From Akkermansia muciniphila (GTDB lineage Bacteria; Verrucomicrobiota; Verrucomicrobiia; Limisphaerales; UBA9464), in NCBI GenBank assembly GCA_945898055.1, contig CAMDGV010000022.1:1-59893 (forward strand): a stretch of 59,893 nt of DNA. Reading direction: 5' to 3'. Made by a program: the position numbers and the translations under genes. Below are positions 53,997-59,893 of this stretch, in pieces. The notes beneath the pieces are model-generated. The model had not been told where the DNA came from. It saw nothing but the letters and a program-made list of their open reading frames with translations, and searched no databases. The stretch's first letter is position 1, and every line of letters begins with the position of its first letter.

Positions 53997-54425
53997 TTAA
54001 CGTTTACCGATCGCCATGGACTGCTGAGCCATTTGACGCGCATTCTTCACCACTGCCAAATTCGCTTCAAAGGCCCTCGAAGAAGCGATCATATCGACCA
54101 TCTCCTCGTGCACATTGACATTGGGATACTGGACATTTCCGTTTTGATCGGCATCCGGATGTCCAGGATTAAAAACTTCACGAAAAGGAGCTTGATCCGG
54201 AGTAATCTTCGAGACGTGCACTGTATGAACATCACCCGATGTTGCTCCCCCGGCACCTTTAGACAGCAGCGATTCAAAAACAACCTGCTGACGCCGGTAG
54301 GGTTCACCATTAGGCCCACGCGTGACTTGGGCATTGGCCAAATTCTGGGAAACAATGTCGAAACGGGTTTGCTCTGCTTCGAGGGCTGAGGACGTACTCT
54401 TAATTCCGGATAGAAGTTGGATCAT
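53997..54425 (-). CDS. flgC: Flagellar basal-body rod protein FlgC
   Basis: 142 residues, normal length. Rod-family N-terminal pattern SALEAEQTRFDIVSQNLANAQ and the FlgC-specific C-terminal block NVNVHEEMVDMIASSRAFEANLAVVKNARQMAQ. It is a proximal rod protein, exported through the flagellar channel. Directly between flgB and fliE (11 and 14 bases). Confidence 0.96.
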   Translation of the reverse strand: MIQLLSGIKSTSSALEAEQTRFDIVSQNLANAQVTRGPNGEPYRRQQVVFESLLSKGAGGATSGDVHTVHVSKITPDQAPFREVFNPGHPDADQNGNVQYPNVNVHEEMVDMIASSRAFEANLAVVKNARQMAQQSMAIGKR

Positions 54426-54436
54426 AAGGGTTAAAA

Positions 54437-54817
54437 TTAGGCGCGACCGGTAATGGCTAAACGCAGCTTAAGGAGGGAACCAGACACCAACTGAGTTTCC
54501 AGTGTGTGAGCAACGGTATTCTGGTTCATTTCCAGCATCTCTTGCTCTAGCTTCACGGTATTGCCGTCGCGATTCGACGATATCGCCGTGAGATCTTGAG
54601 ACACCGTCGGTCGCAGCATGCCCATTCGAGTCATATCGTTTGAATTTAAGGCTAAGGATAATTCAGTCTGAAAATTCTGCGCGACATCGACCCTCTTGTA
54701 GGCAGGTGTTTCAACATTGGCTAAATTGCTGGAAATCGCCTCATGCCGAAGAACAGTTGCATCCAAGAGTTTCTTGGTTGCCACGTAATTAGTTTGATTA
54801 AACAGGGACTGTATCAT
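54437..54817 (-). CDS. flgB: Flagellar basal-body rod protein FlgB
   Basis: 126 residues from the ATG at 54817 (MIQSLFNQTNYVATKKLL). A frame extending to 54856 adds 13 residues and is not preferred. The rod motif is LRHEAISSNLANVETPAYKRVDV, and the C-terminus LEQEMLEMNQNTVAHTLETQL fits FlgB. It is the first gene of the 15-gene flagellar operon. Its promoter should lie in the short space upstream, before the duplicated glycosyltransferase fragment begins at about 54958. Confidence 0.94.
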   Translation of the reverse strand: MIQSLFNQTNYVATKKLLDATVLRHEAISSNLANVETPAYKRVDVAQNFQTELSLALNSNDMTRMGMLRPTVSQDLTAISSNRDGNTVKLEQEMLEMNQNTVAHTLETQLVSGSLLKLRLAITGRA

Positions 54818-54957
54818 GCCTGCGCCTTCGCTCTTCCTTTGATAAGCAGCGAGCATGCCGAGACTCCTTCAAAGCCTTACCCCCATTTTTATTGGTTTTC
54901 AGCACGATCGCGGGGCGAAACACACTGCGACTGGGCATTTGCTGCCGAGCGCCACTC
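54818..54957 (-). promoter_or_regulatory. Presumed promoter region of the flagellar operon
   Basis: The 140 bases between flgB and the duplicated fragment must carry, or transmit, the start of the flagellar transcript. No sigma-28, sigma-54 or sigma-70 pair matches well; a TGGC...GC-like run at 54938-54957 has the wrong spacing for sigma-54. The duplicated copy abuts this region, so upstream control sites may have been moved or replaced. Confidence 0.3.
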
Positions 54958-55450
54958 TTCGAAACAGGCAGAAGTTGCGATATCGCACGAAGTCATCTTA
55001 CCGCCATCCACCCGAACAGAAGAGCCACGGACCAGGGCACGGCAACAGTGGCGGGTTTTCCGAGGCCGACCCGCGCCAATTAGTGACTAAATTGCTGGGT
55101 ATCGCCGATCCAAAAGGGTTTTCGGGCGAGTGTCCGAAGCCAAAAGACGATGAACGTATCTAGGAATGGAACCGCCAATACCGCCAATACCGCCAATACC
55201 GCCAATACCGCCAATACCGCCAATACCGCCAATACCGCCAATACCGCCAATACCGCCAATACCGCCAAGGAAGTCAAAGGGGGACACCGTCTGCGAGAGC
55301 GAGATTCGGTCGGCATAAAAATGAGGGTGCAAAGGGAGCACCGCGATGAGGTCGCCCACCAAAGCCCTCCCTGCATCTCCCAGAGAAACGGTTGCTCAGG
55401 GATAATTCTACGGCAGAAATCCCAAAAGAGCGCCCAAAATCAACCCCGCG
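54958..55450 (-). pseudogene. Tandem duplicate of the 3' part of the MraY/WecA-like gene, decayed
   Basis: A copy of 55455-55865, at about 90-95 percent identity by eye, shifted by 497 bases. It corresponds to the last about 124 codons of the intact gene plus 35 bases after its stop. The copy is non-functional: it has no start, five G in a row where the intact gene has four (a frameshift near 55276-55280), and a nine-base unit repeated ten times instead of once. The size difference of 82 bases is fully explained by 9x9 extra bases plus the extra G. The boundaries begin at TTCGAAACAGG and end at CAACCCCGC in both copies. Confidence 0.93.
55171..55269. repeat. Nine-base minisatellite ACCGCCAAT, ten copies
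   Basis: Ten perfect head-to-tail copies of ACCGCCAAT from 55171 to 55260, ending in the variant ACCGCCAAG (55261-55269). The intact gene has one copy plus the variant (55668-55685). On the minus strand in the gene's frame it encodes repeated Leu-Ala-Val, and because nine is a multiple of three the expansion would keep frame. Being perfect, it is recent, and its copy number is likely to vary. Confidence 0.97.
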
Positions 55451-55454
55451 ACTG

Positions 55455-55865
55455 TTCGAAACAGGCAGAAGTTGCGATATCGCACGAAGTCATCTTACCG
55501 CCATCCACCCGAACAGAAGAGCCACGGACCAGAGCACGGCAACAGCGGCGGGTTTTCCGAGGCCGACCCGCACCAATTGATGACTAAAATGCTGGGTATC
55601 GCCGATCCAAAAGGGTTTTCGGGCGAGTGTCCGAAGCCAAAAGACGGTGAACGTATCTAGAAATGGAACCGCCAATACCGCCAAGGAAGTCAAAGGGGAC
55701 ATCGTCTGCGAGAGCGAGATTCGGTCGGCATAAAAATGAGGGAGCAAAGGGAGCACCGCCATGAGGTAGCCCACCAAATGACTCCCTGCATCTCCCAGAA
55801 AAACGGTTGCGCGGGGATAATTATAAGGCAGAAATCCCAAAAGAGCGCCCAAGATCAACCCCGCA
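55455..55865 (-). repeat. Parent copy of the tandem duplication
   Basis: This 411-base part of the MraY/WecA-like gene and its 3' flank is the source of the decayed copy at 54958-55450. Only four bases separate the two copies (55451-55454). Confidence 0.9.
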
Positions 55866-56470
55866 AAAGCCCCTGCCATAATATGGCCACTATTCGCATA
55901 AATAATTCCAAAAAATAAAGCCCCAATAGCTCCTAAGCCGCCGCATAACCCGTTCATATTGTCGCTAAGATTGAAGACATTGGTCACCACCACAATCCAG
56001 ACCACCGTCGCTAGTCCATTCAACAGGGGATTAAGAACGAAAAACGCTCCTTGAACTCCTCCTAAAACAACGATTATCGCCATCAGAATCTGACCCAAGA
56101 ATTTGTGGGCTGGTTTCAGTTCCAAATGATCATCGCACCCTCCCAAGAGGACCATTCCGACCGCTGCCACCACAACGGTGGCCAATGAGACAAGTAGTCG
56201 GAAAGGAATCTCGGTCAATTTTGTGAAAAACCCCGACTCAAAGAATCCTCCCATAATCACTAACGCTACCACCGATGCCCCCGAAAGCAGGCCAGTCAAA
56301 ACAGCAAATCCGCCGGCTAAAGGGACGGGGTGAGTATGGATCTTTCGAAAGCCGGGATCATCCAATAGGCCTAGACGCCGACACAAATTCCGCCAAAAGG
56401 GCAGGCTGAGCCCTGAACCGAGTGCTCCGGCCGCCACGGACAATAGAAAAAAATTCTCAGGAAAGCTCAT
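55490..56470 (-). CDS. MraY/WecA-type glycosyltransferase (GT4, polyprenyl-phosphate sugar-1-phosphate transferase)
   Basis: 326 residues, about ten membrane helices. This family transfers a sugar-1-phosphate from a UDP-sugar to undecaprenyl phosphate, starting cell-surface polymers. Signature motifs are intact: DDP..RKIHTHPVPLAGG (Asp37-Asp38 and Lys43), GGCDDHLELKPAHK (Asp113-Asp114), NVFNLSDNMNGL (Asn167, Asp170), FLGDAGS (Asp227) and the HxxH-like HFSH (294-297). The presence of the last motif and the family context fit WecA-like rather than MraY proper, but I cannot choose the sugar. No other polysaccharide gene is on this side except the membrane-TPR protein upstream. Confidence 0.88.
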   Translation of the reverse strand: MSFPENFFLLSVAAGALGSGLSLPFWRNLCRRLGLLDDPGFRKIHTHPVPLAGGFAVLTGLLSGASVVALVIMGGFFESGFFTKLTEIPFRLLVSLATVVVAAVGMVLLGGCDDHLELKPAHKFLGQILMAIIVVLGGVQGAFFVLNPLLNGLATVVWIVVVTNVFNLSDNMNGLCGGLGAIGALFFGIIYANSGHIMAGAFAGLILGALLGFLPYNYPRATVFLGDAGSHLVGYLMAVLPLLPHFYADRISLSQTMSPLTSLAVLAVPFLDTFTVFWLRTLARKPFWIGDTQHFSHQLVRVGLGKPAAVAVLWSVALLFGWMAVR

Positions 56471-56826
56471 TCGATCTGCCGACCTTGATCACCGAGACAC
56501 TCTAGATACAGATTATCTAGACCCTTTACCATTGCCTCAGTACCAAAACCGTTAAAAGTTGTCGCCCCGACTCCCCCATTCGGTCAACTACAATTAAGAT
56601 TCATAAGGATGAGTGGGCCGGACCAAATCAGGTTCAATCCGCACCAGACCTGACACGGCAAGCGCGTCCGGTTCGAGTGCGACTTCCGCGCCATGGGTTT
56701 GACCCGATATTAGTTCGAGTTTCCCAAGGGGAATCCGACTCAATCCGAGCAACCGAGGCTAAGGTGTTTTTTTGGGTTCCGCCAACCAGCAACCGAGCGA
56801 TAACAGGGCAAACACGCCTGCCATTC
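56471..56826. other. Intergenic region, no gene recognised
   Basis: About 356 bases between the GT4 gene and the membrane-TPR gene, both on the minus strand. It must hold the promoter of the former. A minus-strand frame at 56634-56915 is a shadow of the TPR gene's 3' end. A T run with flanking sequence at about 56764-56772 has no clear stem. Confidence 0.5.
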
Positions 56827-59643
56827 TTACCGCGCTGCGCGAAGGGCAGCCAGCCGTTGAACGACATTGGTGAATTCCCCCGTTTGGCGAGGTGCGATTT
56901 CCAAATAACGCTCAAGATGTTCTACTTCTTGACGCCCATTTTTTTGCAGACGAGCTACCTCAGCCAGCCCATAACAGACCTGAAAGTCTTCCGATCCATC
57001 TCGAATTAAGCGTTGATAATCTGCCCGCGCTTCCTCTAATTGATTCAATTTGAGACGAGAAATAGCCCGATTTATCCGTGCTAAAGCATTATCGGGGGAT
57101 TGATCCAACACTCGGGTTAAGACCTCAGCAGCCTCCTTAAATTTCTCAGTCTGAAGAAAAATCAAGGCCCGACGGGAAATAGCTTCTAAGCTTCTCGGAA
57201 ATGCTTTTTCCCATTGATCGGCAATCGAAAGAGCATCATCCGCTCGCCCATGAAGCAAATATAAATAGGATAAAAGGTCAGCGACCGAACCATTCAATGG
57301 ATCTAAACTCAGTGCCAATCGCAGATGACCTTCTGCTGACTTAAAATCGTTATTTTCCAAAAAGATCCGTGCATCAAATTCAGCCATCTTGGATTTCTCC
57401 AAAGGAGTCCATTCACCCTGATCCGTGGCGGATCGCACCGCAGCCATCGCATTAGTGGCCGATTTCAAATCTCCGAAAGCAAATGCAGAACGAATAAAGC
57501 TTATCCGATACAATCGATTGGTGGGCACTAGATGGACCGCCCGATCAAAGCTTAAAGCGGCCCGACGAACCAATCCCTGATTTTGGGCGAGCAATCCAGT
57601 CCCGAACAAGCGGAGAAACTCCGGTTCATCCACGGGCCCATGAACATCTAACAATCCTGCTTTTTTATCCCAGGCATTCCATGCCTCGACCCCGGGCATT
57701 TTACCTGCTGAAAGTGACTTATTAACTAATAGATTCGCGACCGCCGCGGCATTTTCCGGATTCAGATTTATCGCTAAGTTGAACGCCTTAGCCGCTTCAG
57801 CGAGATGCCCTGCCCGCTGATAAAAAACCCCGGAAACATTAGCTGTCCGTGACCATAGGCTGCTCACAAGAAACGCATTGGAGGCACCTGATGCCCGATC
57901 ACGGACCGCCGCTTGGGTCACCGGTTCCACCGTCTTCCAAAACTGTTGGACCGCCGCCAGATCAGCGTCTGCGGTTGGTTTTTCCAGAAGTGATTGACGA
58001 GGTAACGCTCCCTGAATGGAACCGACCGGTATAAAATCAAATAACTCGGCAAAAAAACTAAAAACAGGCGCAGCGCAAAAGAGCCGTTTCGATCGTGCCG
58101 CCTCGCTCGCGACCGTGAGCCAGATGCCCGCTACATTTTCCCTCGCATTTACCACATTCGTCAACCCGGGCCACTGGTTCCCGTGGTGCTTCAGCATAAA
58201 TCGTCGATAATCCAGAAGTGGAGCCAAATGGCTACTCACCACCATCAACCCCGAACTGGTACCCATCGTTTTGTCGCCAGCCAACAAAGCTCGTCCCAAC
58301 AGCGGATCCTCACAGTAAACCAAGGACGATCCGCTTCTCATGGGAATCAGCATCGTTTTAACATATTCCTGTAATCCTATTCCGTTCTCCACCCGCACCA
58401 CGGGGTAATTGCGATAAAGAAGTACCGCTGGTACCGCGACCGTGGCCGCGACCGATAGGCCAGCCAACAGTCGAAAGAACATCCGCCCCAAAGAACTCTC
58501 TTGAGAGACATAACGATCATCGGGTTTCACCGTTGCCATCAATAAATAATACCCGGCCAAATAACCCACCACGAGACTACCACAGAAAGAAAAGGTCAGT
58601 AAAGGAAGCCCATACCCCAGTTGCCTCGGGCTGAATCGGCTATCAAATGCCACTGCAATGCAGGCGACAAACCAAACTAATTTCAACAACTGCCAGACCA
58701 ATTTAGTCATTAAGCGATCCACGCCTGTTCCTGACGGAGTTCCCCAGCGAAAGCCCAAAGCGGCTAGGGGGAAGATCATAAGTAACGCCAGAAAAACAAA
58801 ACGAGGGCGAGGAAACATCAATAACTGGTTTTTTTTCTCCTCGAGAATGCCCACCATAATTTGCCAAAAACCTTGATCTAACCGACTCGTCAGATTTCCA
58901 AACACTGGGATGAGTAAAAGAAGGCTCAATCCCAAAAAGAAGGCCAGAAAAAGGCGAACAAGAAAGCCCCATCGAAAAAAGGCTACTCCCTGCATCCAAG
59001 CAACCGAAACCAAGAAAAACGGAGCGAACCCGAGCATGCTCCAGTTATCGGCACACCCCAAACCAACCACCAAGGCCAATTTGGTCAACCGCCCCTCTTT
59101 TTTATCCAATCGAAACTCCAGAAGATTCCGAATGCACCAAGCAAACAAAAGCAGATCCAGCATCTGTCCCGTGTACGCCGTTGCATGTTCCCAAAAAAGA
59201 TACTGAAAACTAAGCAAAAGGGTCGCGAGCACGGGTGGCACCCAAGCTAACGGGATAGTGAGGAGGGCGATTGAAGACCGTTCGCGGATGCGCTCTTCAT
59301 TTTGACGATCATAGGGTAGAAGGGCGACTGAGCGAGCGAGCAAAAAAAGAACACTTCCCGCCATCAAAGAAGTAAAAAAATTAGCAAGAAAAGGAAAGGA
59401 AAGACCCGTCCGCGTTAGTCCACTGACCAACCATCCAAAAATCAAGTGAAGGGGTTCGGTATTGGGAGACTCAAAGGCCCAACCAGAGGCCCCCACTATT
59501 GGCAAGAGGCTCTGTATGCCAATCCATGGATTTAGGGTCGCCAAAAAGACGACCAGAACCGAAGACGCCAACAGCCATGGCAGCTTCCGTGTGACAAAGA
59601 GACGAGAAGAACGCGAAACATCTGCCATATGTTTCTTAAGCAT
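56827..59643 (-). CDS. Multi-membrane GT-C/DUF2723-like protein with C-terminal TPR domain
   Basis: 938 residues from the ATG at 59643 (MLKKHMADVSRSSRLFV); an ATG at 59628 is possible. The open frame continues upstream to 59811, but that stretch is group II intron sequence and is not part of the gene. Residues about 20-450 hold about ten to twelve membrane helices with the pattern FQYLFWEHATAYTGQMLDLLLF and GCADNWSMLGFAPFFLV, close to DUF2723 proteins of the GT-C superfamily. The usual first-loop acidic motif (D-x-GE) is replaced by FESPNTEPLHLIF. Residues about 560-930 are TPRs (AAKAFNLAINLNPENAAAV, AEGHLRLALSLDPLNG, ARINRAISRLKLNQLEEARADYQR). The shape matches eukaryotic TMTC mannosyltransferases, suggesting protein glycosylation, but the donor and acceptor are not known. 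Confidence 0.7.
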   Translation of the reverse strand: MLKKHMADVSRSSRLFVTRKLPWLLASSVLVVFLATLNPWIGIQSLLPIVGASGWAFESPNTEPLHLIFGWLVSGLTRTGLSFPFLANFFTSLMAGSVLFLLARSVALLPYDRQNEERIRERSSIALLTIPLAWVPPVLATLLLSFQYLFWEHATAYTGQMLDLLLFAWCIRNLLEFRLDKKEGRLTKLALVVGLGCADNWSMLGFAPFFLVSVAWMQGVAFFRWGFLVRLFLAFFLGLSLLLLIPVFGNLTSRLDQGFWQIMVGILEEKKNQLLMFPRPRFVFLALLMIFPLAALGFRWGTPSGTGVDRLMTKLVWQLLKLVWFVACIAVAFDSRFSPRQLGYGLPLLTFSFCGSLVVGYLAGYYLLMATVKPDDRYVSQESSLGRMFFRLLAGLSVAATVAVPAVLLYRNYPVVRVENGIGLQEYVKTMLIPMRSGSSLVYCEDPLLGRALLAGDKTMGTSSGLMVVSSHLAPLLDYRRFMLKHHGNQWPGLTNVVNARENVAGIWLTVASEAARSKRLFCAAPVFSFFAELFDFIPVGSIQGALPRQSLLEKPTADADLAAVQQFWKTVEPVTQAAVRDRASGASNAFLVSSLWSRTANVSGVFYQRAGHLAEAAKAFNLAINLNPENAAAVANLLVNKSLSAGKMPGVEAWNAWDKKAGLLDVHGPVDEPEFLRLFGTGLLAQNQGLVRRAALSFDRAVHLVPTNRLYRISFIRSAFAFGDLKSATNAMAAVRSATDQGEWTPLEKSKMAEFDARIFLENNDFKSAEGHLRLALSLDPLNGSVADLLSYLYLLHGRADDALSIADQWEKAFPRSLEAISRRALIFLQTEKFKEAAEVLTRVLDQSPDNALARINRAISRLKLNQLEEARADYQRLIRDGSEDFQVCYGLAEVARLQKNGRQEVEHLERYLEIAPRQTGEFTNVVQRLAALRAAR

Positions 59644-59721
59644 TGAATAGAAAAAGGATAAAGGCAACGGCTTCAATAAAATTCGGGGGGCGTTGACTTT
59701 GACGGAGTCGTGTGGAATCGG

Positions 59722-59893
59722 GTAGGGGTAGGGATGGCCGTTGTCGGCCACCCCTCCCTCCGAACCGGACTGGCGGATTTCCCGCATCCGGCTCTCCAGT
59801 CGGTGAGTCACCCGCTTGTGGCGGGACTGGTGCGTTTGGCTTGGGCTAAGGCGTATAGAGAGATTAGCCCGAGCTTCTCGAAGAACGCATTGG
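59722..59893 (-). mobile_element. 3' end of a group II intron
   Basis: Read on the minus strand. Domain V (59794-59762, 33 bases) begins GAGCCGGA and ends TCCGGTTC, so the closing stem pairs with the conserved AGC triad. The inner stem is GCGG/CCGC with loop GAAAT and a small bulge CAG. Domain VI follows at about 59760-59722: TGGCCG/CGGCCA with an ACAA loop, an outer G/C-rich stem, and an unpaired A (59729) seven bases before the likely 3' splice site at about 59722, where the sequence ends in AC. The reverse transcriptase stop codon lies 13 bases before domain V. The 5' part is beyond the right edge. It sits about 80 bases upstream of the membrane-TPR gene, in the same orientation. Confidence 0.82.
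59808..59893 (-). CDS. Group II intron reverse transcriptase, C-terminal end only
   Basis: The frame that ends at TGA 59810-59808 and leaves the window on the right encodes NAFFEKLGLISLYALAQAK followed by a short tail. The phrase N-[AP]-[FY]-F..-GL-[FI]-SL is the usual C-terminus of group II intron maturases. Only 27 codons are visible, so the domain content and intactness cannot be judged. Orientation and place agree with domain V just downstream. Confidence 0.75.
   Translation of the reverse strand, partial: NAFFEKLGLISLYALAQAKRTSPATSG

Noticed and set aside
54938-54957. Sigma-54-like promoter upstream of flgB
   Set aside because: The GG and GC elements are nine bases apart instead of ten, and the T residues before GC are absent.
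55171-55269. CRISPR-like array
   Set aside because: The repeat unit is nine bases with no spacers, so it is a minisatellite.
55087-55587. Open frames on both strands with Gly-Gly-Ile or Asn-Thr-Ala repeats
   Set aside because: They are created by the nine-base minisatellite being open in several frames; no other coding evidence.
59644-59811. N-terminal extension of the membrane-TPR protein
   Set aside because: The extension is translated group II intron domain V/VI sequence; the gene's first membrane-domain ATG is at 59643.

Overview
The window looks like chromosomal DNA of a free-living member of the Planctomycetes-Verrucomicrobia-Chlamydiae (PVC) superphylum, most probably Verrucomicrobiota. 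The main pointers are two DUF1501 / DUF1549-DUF1553 gene sets, a planctomycete-type cytochrome (PSC1) WD40 protein, a PIN-PhoH ATPase of the PhoH2 type, a long secreted beta-helix protein, and a Gram-negative flagellar operon with lipoproteins and Tat substrates. The phylum call is inference from gene content; there is no rRNA here. Genes are mostly dense and of similar base composition.

Layout from left to right. (1) 1-3034: a secreted beta-helix protein running off the left edge. (2) 3.4-7.4 kb: gatA, a small ferredoxin and an MFS transporter. (3) 7.7-9.9 kb: tRNA-Leu(UAG) and a TPR lipoprotein with a proline-rich linker. (4) 9.9-15.4 kb, minus strand: translation genes rpmI-rplT-pheS-pheT, with a secreted phosphatase-superfamily gene between pheS and pheT. 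(5) 15.5-19.3 kb, plus strand: serine acetyltransferase and a large glycoside hydrolase-GT2 fusion. (6) 19.5-25.9 kb, minus strand: DUF1501 + DUF1549/LamG/DUF1553 pair, an orphan efflux adaptor lipoprotein and pgsA. (7) 26.1-33.0 kb, plus strand: purN, then a probable carbohydrate module (alpha/beta hydrolase, two tandem HGSNAT-like membrane acetyltransferases, a NanM-like kelch mutarotase, an IS66-like remnant, an MFS transporter). (8) 33.3-34.7 kb: phoH2. (9) 35.1-42.3 kb, plus strand: DUF1501, DUF1549/1553 and PSC1-WD40 genes in an operon-like run. (10) 42.4-54.8 kb, minus strand: a 15-gene flagellar operon, flgB-flgC-fliE-fliF-fliG-fliH-fliI-fliJ-motE-like-fliK-flgD-flgE-like-fliL-fliM-fliN. 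(11) 54.9-56.5 kb: a MraY/WecA-type glycosyltransferase gene whose 3' third has been tandemly duplicated; the decayed copy carries a 9-bp minisatellite expanded to ten copies. (12) 56.8-59.6 kb: a multi-membrane GT-C/DUF2723-like protein with a TPR tail. (13) 59.7 kb to the right edge: the 3' end of a group II intron (reverse transcriptase C-terminus, domain V, domain VI) on the minus strand.

Together, regions 5, 7, 11 and 12 suggest a cell with considerable surface glycan and acylated sugar metabolism. The DUF1501/DUF1549/PSC1 sets are typical of PVC bacteria that degrade complex polymers. The flagellar operon supplies basal body, motor switch, export ATPase and hook parts, but the membrane export gate (FlhAB, FliPQR), the stator and flagellin must be encoded elsewhere. 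The least ordinary items are the duplication with minisatellite, the GH-GT2 fusion, the gene order pheS-phosphatase-pheT, the TMTC-like membrane-TPR protein, and the intron end.
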